Shown here in pieces: positions 1 to 5,463 of a stretch of 5,463 bases of DNA. Where the stretch lies: the NCBI GenBank assembly GCA_938074515.1, contig CALJFV010000028.1:1-5463 (forward strand). Direction: 5' to 3'. This stretch comes from an uncultured Flavobacteriaceae bacterium. Its GTDB lineage: Bacteria > Bacteroidota > Bacteroidia > Flavobacteriales > Flavobacteriaceae. A program made the translations under genes and the position numbers. The notes beneath the pieces are model-generated. The model made no database searches, was not told where the DNA came from, and saw only the letters and a list, made by a program, of their open reading frames with translations. The first letter of the stretch is position 1. The number at the start of each line of letters is the position of its first letter.

Positions 1-707
1 ATTACGGGCTGAAGAATTTAAAAATTGTGGCTCAAAACCTGGAGCAATGGACTACGCCTCAAGGGGCGACCTATGATGATCTAGAAGAACTTTACGGAGA
101 ACTCCTGGGGGTTTATTCGCGCTATGTAAATCATGTGGCAGCCATCGTCGGTGGAGTATATGAAACCCGATCAAATAAAGGTCAAGGGGCGATGCCTTAT
201 CGCGGGGTTCCCGAAGCCGAGCAGAAAAGAGCCCTTAAGTTTTTGCACAGGGAGCTTTGGGATAATCCCAGCTGGTTGATGCCCAAAGATTTGGTACACC
301 TATTTAGCGATCAGGGTGTTTTGGACCGCGTTTCTAGCATTCAGAATCGGGTGTTAAAGCGAATTTTGTCAACAAGTAGACTCAATGAAATGAATTCGGT
401 TAAAGAAACCTTGCCCGGTGTGGCCATGGACGCTTCACTTGGGGTAGATGGATTGCTCGATCAGTTAGGCGAAGACCTGATGAGCCTTTCGGCAACACAT
501 GCCCTTAATCGGAACTTACAAATCAATTGGATTTTACAGCTCAAGGAGTTAAGCCAAGACAAGAAGCTCTCGCCCAGTGTCACGAGCTTGGTGACTCAGG
601 CCATGGAACAGACCCGAGCCAAAGCTAAATCTAAACGCAAAAAGGGCGATAAGATTCAGCAGGCCCATTATCAGTATGCTTTTGAGCTTTTGAAAAAGGA
701 CGACTAA
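1..707 (+). CDS. Zinc-dependent metalloprotease, Met-zincin family, C-terminal part only
   Basis: The frame is open from the left edge (first full codon at base 3, Tyr-Gly-Leu-Lys) to TAA at 705-707, showing 234 residues. A GTG at 27 could be called as a start, but the eight codons before it (YGLKNLKI) match the conserved YGLKNLK stretch of Bacteroidetes Met-zincin proteases (DUF4953-type, found with DUF5117/DUF5118), so the gene continues leftward. Those proteins are usually around 800 residues with an HExxHxxGxxH zinc site, which here would lie outside the window. What is visible is the helical tail: a helix-rich stretch after the conserved DDLEELYGELLG and GGVYET motifs (fragment residues about 24-57), then a probable second helical unit, ending in a lysine/arginine-rich segment and LLKKDD. 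Family members are generally exported or lipoproteins of the cell envelope; the substrate is unknown. Family assignment is from recognised motifs, not from the catalytic site. Confidence 0.85.
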   Translation, partial: YGLKNLKIVAQNLEQWTTPQGATYDDLEELYGELLGVYSRYVNHVAAIVGGVYETRSNKGQGAMPYRGVPEAEQKRALKFLHRELWDNPSWLMPKDLVHLFSDQGVLDRVSSIQNRVLKRILSTSRLNEMNSVKETLPGVAMDASLGVDGLLDQLGEDLMSLSATHALNRNLQINWILQLKELSQDKKLSPSVTSLVTQAMEQTRAKAKSKRKKGDKIQQAHYQYAFELLKKDD

Positions 708-789
708 GCGCGTTCTTTTTTTGAACAAAATTCCAGATGGCCCGACATTTTTCACTTAATATCAAATAGCAAATCAAAACAACCGACTC

Positions 790-1275
790 ATGAATTCAAA
801 TAATAAATTACTCAGCATAATTATTATCGGGATTGTGCTGGTTTGGGCCTTATCAGGTGTGTTGACAATGGTTTATCTGGACGAGTGGTCCCACCGAGGA
901 ACTTTTGGCGATTTATTCGGGGCCATTAATTCATTATTTTCTGGCTTAGCCCTGGCGGGTTTGGTCTACTCGATCTACAGTAGTCGTCAAGAGATTCAAT
1001 TGCAACGAGAAGAAATCGAACTCAACCGAAAGGAATTGATTAAGAGCCGAAGAACGCAGGAGAAATCTGAAAAGGCATTGGAGGCTCAGGTAGAGCAAAT
1101 GAGAATTGCCTCAAAATTAAGCGGAATTAACACGCTGATTACTTATTATTCTGGAGTTATTGCCAATCCAGAAAAACCGGAAGAGGTACGTGAGAAGGCT
1201 CGGGAACAAAGACGCGAATTGATTAAAGAAATAGACGGCTTAATCAATCGATTAAGCGATGAAGATATTGAGTAA
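790..1275 (+). CDS. Small membrane protein: two transmembrane helices plus coiled coil, function unknown
   Basis: This 161-residue protein starts at ATG 790 and ends at TAA 1273-1275. Hydrophobic segments span about residues 7-29 and 43-63, separated by a short loop containing DEWSHRGTFGD. The second segment (FGAINSLFSGLALAGLVYS) runs directly into a charged heptad-like helix (about 65-107, rich in E, Q, K and R), then a short less polar stretch (SGINTLITYYSGVI, 111-124) and a second charged helix (130-158). The W...GTFGDxFGAxNxLFSGLAxAG pattern followed by a coiled coil is common in small bacterial membrane proteins and also resembles the N-terminal membrane part of putative phage abortive-infection (putAbiC-like) proteins. 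The larger C-terminal part of those proteins is absent here, so I do not assign a defence role. No catalytic motif is visible. The leader has no Shine-Dalgarno sequence. The coding region is credible from its length and amphipathic pattern; the role is open. Confidence 0.85.
   Translation: MNSNNKLLSIIIIGIVLVWALSGVLTMVYLDEWSHRGTFGDLFGAINSLFSGLALAGLVYSIYSSRQEIQLQREEIELNRKELIKSRRTQEKSEKALEAQVEQMRIASKLSGINTLITYYSGVIANPEKPEEVREKAREQRRELIKEIDGLINRLSDEDIE
1238..1257 (+). repeat. Perfect 8-bp inverted repeat (hairpin) inside the 3' end of the two-TM gene
   Basis: GCTTAATC at 1238-1245 and GATTAAGC at 1250-1257 are exact reverse complements around a four-base AATC spacer. In RNA this would form a short AU-rich stem-loop 15 bases before the stop codon of the membrane-protein gene. 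No T-run follows, so it does not look like an intrinsic terminator. It may simply be a chance match in coding sequence (it encodes part of GLINRLSDE). Confidence 0.4.
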
Positions 1276-1301
1276 ATATCGAGCAATATGCCCCATAGAC
1301 T

Positions 1302-1320
1302 CACTGGCCTAAATCCAGTG
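1302..1320 (+). repeat. Inverted repeat CACTGG-N7-CCAGTG ahead of the nitroreductase gene
   Basis: CACTGG (1302-1307) and CCAGTG (1315-1320) are perfect reverse complements with a seven-base spacer, 19 bases in total. It lies in the 56-base gap between the membrane-protein stop (1275) and the proposed ATT start of the nitroreductase (1332), ending 11 bases before that start. Two readings fit: a symmetrical operator for a dimeric repressor, or an mRNA hairpin close to the translation start. No T-run follows, which argues against a terminator. No regulator gene is visible in the window. Confidence 0.4.
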
Positions 1321-1331
1321 GCTAAATTTGA

Positions 1332-2081
1332 ATTGATTTTATCAAAGAAGAAAAAGCAGTTTCTCAGGCCATTGACTATCGGCGATCTGTTCGGGTTTAC
1401 GATCCAGATCAGCCTTTGGATTCAGAGAGGGTCAAGCAGTGTTTACGGCAGGCGGCTTTGGCCCCAAATAGCAGTAACATGCAACTCTGGGAGTTTATTC
1501 ACATTACTGATAAAACAACGATCGAGCAAATGGCGCCATTGTGTTTTAATCAAAATGCCGCCCGTACGGCCCAGCAACTCGTGGTCTTTGTCACAAGAAA
1601 GGATTTATGGCGCTCCAGGGCCAAAGCTAATTTAGACATGATTCGCCAGATGTACCCAGAAAAGCCAAAGGACCAGCAAAGCCGTCGCGAGCGGGTCATC
1701 AAAGCCTATTACAGCAAGCTCATCCCAAATGTGTATTTTGATTTATTTGGCCTATATGGTTGGCTGAAATATATCATGGTATTGATTACCGGGTTATTTC
1801 GTCCGATTTATCGGGAGGTGCGGGCCAAAGACATGCGGGTAGTCGTCCACAAAACGTGTGGTTTGGCCGCACAAAACTTTATGATCAGTATGGCGGCCAT
1901 TGGCTATGATACTTGCCCCATGGAAGGTTCAGACACTTGGCGCGTAAAGCGTCTCTTGGACTTGCCCCGCGGGGCCGAAATTAATATGATTGTCAGCTGG
2001 GGTATCCGCAAGCCCGAAGGGGTTTATGGGGAGCGATTTCGAATTCCTTTCGACGAGATTTACCGCCGAATGGGGCAATAG
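1332..2081 (+). CDS. Nitroreductase family protein (FMN-dependent), probable ATT start
   Basis: Family members are usually FMN flavoproteins that use NAD(P)H to reduce nitro compounds, quinones or similar substrates in the cytoplasm; the substrate here is unknown. With ATT 1332 as start the protein has 249 residues and ends at TAG 2079-2081. The FMN phosphate-binding motif RRSVRVYD sits at residues 17-24, followed by LAPNSSNMQLWEF (43-55), NAARTAQQLVVF (about 75-86), a hydrophobic insert (about 130-158), HKTCGLAAQNFM (173-184), CPMEGSD (195-201) and WGIRKPEGVYGERFR (223-237). The first conventional start in this frame is TTG 1416, which would delete 28 residues including RRSVR. Stops at 1323 and 1329 close the frame upstream. 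ATT for an original ATG (giving M-D-F-I-K-E-E-K-A-V) is the simplest reading; a frameshift from an ATG at 1288 is the alternative. Hydrophobic residues 130-158 could touch a membrane or form a dimer cap. Confidence 0.85.
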   Translation: MDFIKEEKAVSQAIDYRRSVRVYDPDQPLDSERVKQCLRQAALAPNSSNMQLWEFIHITDKTTIEQMAPLCFNQNAARTAQQLVVFVTRKDLWRSRAKANLDMIRQMYPEKPKDQQSRRERVIKAYYSKLIPNVYFDLFGLYGWLKYIMVLITGLFRPIYREVRAKDMRVVVHKTCGLAAQNFMISMAAIGYDTCPMEGSDTWRVKRLLDLPRGAEINMIVSWGIRKPEGVYGERFRIPFDEIYRRMGQ

Positions 2082-2180
2082 CCCTTCGGCAAGCGAGAGT
2101 AATTTTTTCATCGAATTAGATTATTAGTTGATTCAAATGAGATTTAAAACAATAGTTATCTTTAAGTAAAGATATGATAT

Positions 2181-2759
2181 ATGAAACGCCTAATTTTATT
2201 ATTAACAGTTTTAACGTTCCAGCTGCTGCAGGGGCAGGAGAAGGAGCTTCCATTTGCCGAGATTGGCCCTTACCCAGAAAATTATTCTGCCCAAGGGGTG
2301 ATTCAACGGCTTATATCAGGTTTGGGCTATAGATTTTACTGGGCCAGTGCAGATTTACGCCCTGAAGATCTGAATTATCGCCCCAGTAATGACGGCCGCT
2401 CTACATTCGAAATAATAGAACATATTTACAAACTTAGTAGCACAATAGCCAGTACCTTGGAAAGTAACTCATCGCCCTCAACTCATGACGCGACGATGAC
2501 TTATCAAGTGCTAAGAGAAGGCACCTTAAATCATTTACAAAGAGCTATGAGCGCCCTAGATGAGGTCACTGATTTTTCAGAATTAACAGTCAAGATTGTT
2601 CGGCCCACTCAGACTTATGAATTCCCTTTTTGGCACCTGATTAACGGCCAAATTTCTGACGCCTTATGGCATTCGGGACAAGTGGTCATGAATCGGAGGG
2701 CCAGTGGAAACCCTATAAAAAGCGGGGTAAATGTCTTCTTAGGCCGGGGCAATCTTTGA
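2181..2759 (+). CDS. Exported DinB-like family protein
   Basis: This 192-residue protein starts at ATG 2181 and ends at TGA 2757-2759. Residues 1-18 form a signal peptide (MKR, a leucine-rich core, likely cleavage at LLQG/QEKE); there is no lipobox cysteine, so a soluble periplasmic protein is likely. The rest looks like a DinB-type four-helix bundle: a first helix with GVIQRLISGLGYRFYWA (39-55), LRPEDLNYRPS (59-69), FEIIEHIYKL (76-85), and a C-terminal HLINGQISDALWHSGQVVMN stretch (152-171) ending in RRASGNPI, a close relative of the HxGQI...R signature. DinB-like proteins usually bind a metal through three histidines. Candidates here are His81, His164 and His152, but the position four residues before His164 is Asp160 rather than His. 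Enzymes of the superfamily include thiol-dependent transferases; many members have no known reaction, and none is assigned here. The leader lacks a Shine-Dalgarno sequence. Confidence 0.8.
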   Translation: MKRLILLLTVLTFQLLQGQEKELPFAEIGPYPENYSAQGVIQRLISGLGYRFYWASADLRPEDLNYRPSNDGRSTFEIIEHIYKLSSTIASTLESNSSPSTHDATMTYQVLREGTLNHLQRAMSALDEVTDFSELTVKIVRPTQTYEFPFWHLINGQISDALWHSGQVVMNRRASGNPIKSGVNVFLGRGNL

Positions 2760-2786
2760 TTTTTTGTAGGATTTTATTTACCTTGG
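2755..2786 (+). promoter_or_regulatory. Candidate Bacteroidetes promoter for the T9SS protein gene
   Basis: TTTG at 2755-2758 is followed, after 20 bases, by TACCTTGG at 2779-2786, one mismatch from the Bacteroidetes -7 consensus TAnnTTTG; the spacing fits the -33/-7 arrangement known for Flavobacterium and Bacteroides. Transcription would begin near 2792, leaving a leader of about 12 bases before ATG 2805. The -33 part overlaps the stop codon of the DinB-like gene. One mismatch in so degenerate a motif can arise by chance, so the call is tentative. Confidence 0.25.
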
Positions 2787-2804
2787 CCAGCTAAATACCT
2801 CACA

Positions 2805-5463
2805 ATGAAAATATTATTAAATATTGCTTTTGCTCTGGCAGTGACTATTGCTTTTGCGCAAGACAATCGTCCGCAAGGCCCCACTTACCAAGGCACCATC
2901 TCCTCTATGGAATATGTGCCTTCTTTGGCTTCAAGAATCAATGATTTACCTGCGCCGGATAACACTCCGCGAGAAGCTATGGACAAAAGAAGTTTTGGCC
3001 AATATTTGCGTACAGAGCAGCAAGTAGAACATCCAGATCCGATTCTCGAACGGACCCGTGAACTACAACAAAGAGTGCCGCTCGATCCACCGAGTATGAT
3101 TATCGATAACGCCTATAGTTCAAACTCACAACCTACAGATCCGTCGCTTGCTGTGGGCCCTGATCATGTATTTGTAGTTTACAATACGGCTTTTGTTATT
3201 TACGATAAGGCAGGTAATGTTGTGCTTGGTCCAAGCAGTCCTGAAGCGATTTTTCCATCTTCAGGATGTTGTGATCTGACAGTATCCTATGACAATGCTG
3301 CCGATCGATGGGTGCTTTCATTTTTGGGTAATGGCGCCCAAATTGCTGTCTCCGATGGGCCAGACCCTACCACAGCCGGATGGTATGTTAATACCATAAA
3401 TGAAATCAATGATTACCAAAAACTTTCGATTTGGAGTGATGGCTATTACTTAACAGATAATACAACCTCAAATAATAAAGTTTGGGTTTTGGAGCGTGAT
3501 GCTTTACTCACCGGTGCATCAGCCGGAGTAGAGGGCTACAATCTCCCGGGAATTCGCACTTTTGGGTTTTATAGCCCACAAGTATTCAATGTAACCGATG
3601 CGAACTTGCCTACCACTGGAGGGGCAACCGTCGTTTACATGCAGGATGATGCTTGGAGTGGTGTCACTAATGATCATTTAAAAATGTGGACTGTTACGCC
3701 AAGTTGGACTTCATCGCCGAACTCAGGGACCGTATCAGCAGCCATAGAATTCCCTATCGAACCTTTTATCGGTGTTTTTGATAATGGAAGTTTTGCTAAC
3801 CTACAGCAACCCGGTCGCGGTCGTAAAGTAAATATCGATGCGCTGCAGGCCACTATTATGAACCAAGCTCAATTCCGAAAATTTGCCACGCATAATTCTG
3901 CAGTCTTTAATTTTGTGGTTGATACCGATGCCAGCTCAGGCGAAATCGCTGGGGTACGCTGGTTTGAATTCAGACAAAATGGAGATAATCAGCCCTGGTA
4001 CAAACATCAGGAAGGGACCTATGTGGCGCCCGATAATCGTCATGCCTGGAATGCCAGTTTGGCCATGGATGCACAAGGGAATATCGGCATGGGTTACAGC
4101 TCTATGTCTAGCAATAGCAGTTCCTCTAGAACTTTTGTGAGTTCCTATTTCACGGGTCAAACCCTAGGTGCAGCCCTTGGGGTTATGGATGGTCAAGAAC
4201 AGCTGATCAGTAATGGAAACAATAAGATTCCTGGCACGCGCTATGGAGACTACAGTAAGATTGATGTCGATCCCTCGGACGGATCTTCTTTTTGGTATAT
4301 TACCGAATATTTTAAGGGTTCTCGCGGCGGTGTGATTGGGAAATTTCAGATACAATCCAATTCGGGCCCCGATACAGACCCACCTTCGACACCTACTAAC
4401 TTATCGGTGAGCGATGTTACTGAAAATAGCGCAAGGCTGACCTGGACTGCCTCAATCGATAATGTGGGGGTAGCTGGGTATAATGTTTATCTCGACGGGA
4501 CCCTAGTGGACACAACTGTAAATACCTTCTACGATTTTTCAGGACTATCTTCTGAAACTCAGTATATGGCCGCAGTAGAGGCCTTTGATGCGGCGAGTAA
4601 TACGTCGGGTTCAGCCATGATTTCATTTACTACTCTTGTAGTCGATACTGAAGCACCTACGGCCCCAACAAATATAGTCGCAAGTGAAATAACCGAAAAT
4701 AGTGCCCGTATTGATTGGTCGGCATCGACAGATAATGTTGGTGTGGAACAATACAATATCACCGTAAATGGAGTTGCTATCGGAAGCACACCGAGTACAA
4801 CCTTTAATTTAAATGGATTAGCACCGCTTACCGTTTATAACGTTGCAGTTAGTGCTCAAGATGCTGCCGGAAACGAGTCTGCTGCTGGTACCACGAGTTT
4901 TGAAACTCTCGAAGGCAATACAGGAGGCGGACAAATCGCTGCTTATTACTTTGAGACTGGTCTACAAGGATGGACTCTGGGCGGCCGCGATAGTCAATTG
5001 CAAAACACAGGAAATTCATGTGAGGGTGCTCAGTCAATAAGGCTAAGAAATGGATCTTCAAGTGCAAACGCTACTTCTCCCGCACTTGATTTAACGGGGA
5101 ATAATCAAATAACATTTGAAATGCAGGTTTACGCCAGCGGCATGGAGTCTAACGATAGTTTCTCGGTCCAAATATTACAAGGGAATAGCTATATGACTTT
5201 CTATGATTCAGGTACTGTTACAAATGGCTCATGTTTTCCTGTATCAGTGGTTTTGAGTTCTTCTCAATATTCATTTAATAACAATAATCGATTTAGAGTT
5301 CAAAATAACGGCAATAAGAACAATGACTTTATTTGGTTTGACTCAGTGATCATAAATGGAGATCCAGCTCCTTTTGGCGGGGAAAGTCAGAATCGTGCTT
5401 CTATGGTGACTCAGGCCAAAATATTGACCGCTAATAATCAAATAGAATTATATCCTAATCCCG
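2805..5463 (+). CDS. Secreted T9SS protein with propeller-like region, two FN3 domains, jelly-roll-like domain and sorting domain (3' end outside window)
   Basis: The frame runs without a stop from ATG 2805 to the right edge, giving 886 complete residues. Residues 1-18 are a Sec signal peptide with an AFA/QD cleavage site. Residues about 100-520 form a beta-rich region with motifs such as DPSLAVGPDHVFVVYN, YDNAADRWVLSF, GVRWFEFR (384-391), LAMDAQGNIGMGYS and RYGDYSKIDVDP (479-490); these recall uncharacterised secreted Bacteroidetes proteins of likely beta-propeller fold. Two fibronectin type III domains follow (523-611 and 614-702). Residues 711-852 match the jelly-roll-like module seen in T9SS cargo (FETGLQGWTLGG, CEGAQSIRLRN, RFRV...FIWFDSVIING). 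At 880-886 IELYPNP opens a type A C-terminal sorting domain, which sends cargo through the type IX system to the cell surface or medium. Only four cysteines are visible (155, 156, 739, 810). No protease or glycosidase catalytic motif was recognised, so a binding or adhesive role is possible but inferred. Roughly 70 residues probably remain beyond the window. Confidence 0.9.
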   Translation, partial: MKILLNIAFALAVTIAFAQDNRPQGPTYQGTISSMEYVPSLASRINDLPAPDNTPREAMDKRSFGQYLRTEQQVEHPDPILERTRELQQRVPLDPPSMIIDNAYSSNSQPTDPSLAVGPDHVFVVYNTAFVIYDKAGNVVLGPSSPEAIFPSSGCCDLTVSYDNAADRWVLSFLGNGAQIAVSDGPDPTTAGWYVNTINEINDYQKLSIWSDGYYLTDNTTSNNKVWVLERDALLTGASAGVEGYNLPGIRTFGFYSPQVFNVTDANLPTTGGATVVYMQDDAWSGVTNDHLKMWTVTPSWTSSPNSGTVSAAIEFPIEPFIGVFDNGSFANLQQPGRGRKVNIDALQATIMNQAQFRKFATHNSAVFNFVVDTDASSGEIAGVRWFEFRQNGDNQPWYKHQEGTYVAPDNRHAWNASLAMDAQGNIGMGYSSMSSNSSSSRTFVSSYFTGQTLGAALGVMDGQEQLISNGNNKIPGTRYGDYSKIDVDPSDGSSFWYITEYFKGSRGGVIGKFQIQSNSGPDTDPPSTPTNLSVSDVTENSARLTWTASIDNVGVAGYNVYLDGTLVDTTVNTFYDFSGLSSETQYMAAVEAFDAASNTSGSAMISFTTLVVDTEAPTAPTNIVASEITENSARIDWSASTDNVGVEQYNITVNGVAIGSTPSTTFNLNGLAPLTVYNVAVSAQDAAGNESAAGTTSFETLEGNTGGGQIAAYYFETGLQGWTLGGRDSQLQNTGNSCEGAQSIRLRNGSSSANATSPALDLTGNNQITFEMQVYASGMESNDSFSVQILQGNSYMTFYDSGTVTNGSCFPVSVVLSSSQYSFNNNNRFRVQNNGNKNNDFIWFDSVIINGDPAPFGGESQNRASMVTQAKILTANNQIELYPNP
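4371..4910 (+). repeat. Tandem FN3-coding repeat, period 273 bases, two copies
   Basis: Copy one covers 4371-4637 and copy two 4644-4910, joined by two valine codons. The encoded domains are both 89 residues and align without gaps, with 42 identical positions by my count (about 47%). Shared blocks include VTENSAR/ITENSAR, DNVGV and the closing SFxTL. This points to an old internal duplication. The DNVGV..YN pattern is typical of FN3 domains in secreted Bacteroidetes proteins, where they act as spacers or in binding. Confidence 0.85.

Noticed and set aside
27..29. GTG as the true start of the metalloprotease-like gene
   Set aside because: The upstream codons to the window edge are open and encode the conserved YGLKNLK stretch, so the gene is truncated by the window rather than starting here.
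712..726. GTTC-T7-GAAC after the metalloprotease stop, as a terminator
   Set aside because: The stem is only four bases and the T-run is in the loop rather than after the stem, so it is not a credible intrinsic terminator.
1288..1635. A 115-codon ATG-started frame overlapping the nitroreductase start
   Set aside because: Its product (MPHRLTGLNP...) has no family likeness and lies over the RRSVR-coding frame in another phase. It matters only as a possible start for a frameshifted product.
2081..2108. GCC-CTTC-GGC followed by a T-run after the nitroreductase stop, as a terminator
   Set aside because: The stem has three base pairs and the T-run begins more than ten bases after it.
2157..2164. 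TATCTTTA as a -7 promoter box for the DinB-like gene
   Set aside because: It has one mismatch to TAnnTTTG and no TTG at 17-23 bases upstream; the nearest, at 2128-2130, is 26 bases away.
3883..4160. Open frames on both strands within the 3' half of the propeller-like region
   Set aside because: They are shadows of the long T9SS protein frame, which is strongly supported by its domains.
4164..5067. Several short minus-strand frames and one plus-strand frame across the FN3 and jelly-roll coding region
   Set aside because: All overlap the confirmed FN3 and jelly-roll domains in other phases and have compositionally odd products.
1..5463. A defence island, mobile element or CRISPR-type system
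   Set aside because: No transposase, integrase, nuclease, toxin-antitoxin pair, direct-repeat array or tRNA was seen; the only defence-like hint is the membrane module at 790-1275.

Overview
The window reads as ordinary chromosome from a marine-type or environmental member of the Bacteroidetes, probably Flavobacteriia or a close relative. The evidence is a type IX secretion (T9SS) type A sorting signal beginning at the right edge, a Met-zincin family metalloprotease tail typical of that phylum, A-rich leaders with no Shine-Dalgarno sequence before any gene, and moderate-to-low GC. All five genes are on the + strand and separated by gaps of 45 to 99 bases.

Layout: (1) 1-707, the C-terminal 234 residues of a large zinc metalloprotease whose catalytic part lies left of the window; (2) 790-1275, a small protein with two membrane segments followed by a coiled coil, function unknown; (3) 1332-2081, an FMN-dependent nitroreductase family protein whose conserved N-terminus (RRSVR) is coded upstream of every ATG, GTG or TTG in its frame, so it probably starts at ATT; (4) 2181-2759, an exported DinB-like protein; (5) 2805 to the right edge, a large secreted protein of at least 886 residues. 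The last has a signal peptide, a propeller-like region of about 400 residues, two fibronectin type III repeats, a jelly-roll-like domain, and the first residues of a T9SS sorting domain. This frame stays open to the edge of the window, so a caller that requires a stop codon would miss it.

The genes do not form a recognisable pathway. Three of the five products are predicted to be exported or surface-located (the metalloprotease by family, the DinB-like protein and the T9SS cargo by signal peptide), one is in a membrane, and the nitroreductase is cytoplasmic. Co-direction makes partial co-transcription possible, but nothing shows a dedicated operon.

No RNA gene, CRISPR array, insertion sequence, attachment site or phage gene was seen. 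I found no convincing new biological system. The points most worth a second look are the non-canonical start of the nitroreductase with a perfect inverted repeat just ahead of it, the uncharacterised N-terminal region of the T9SS protein, and the exported DinB-like protein with an altered metal-ligand pattern.
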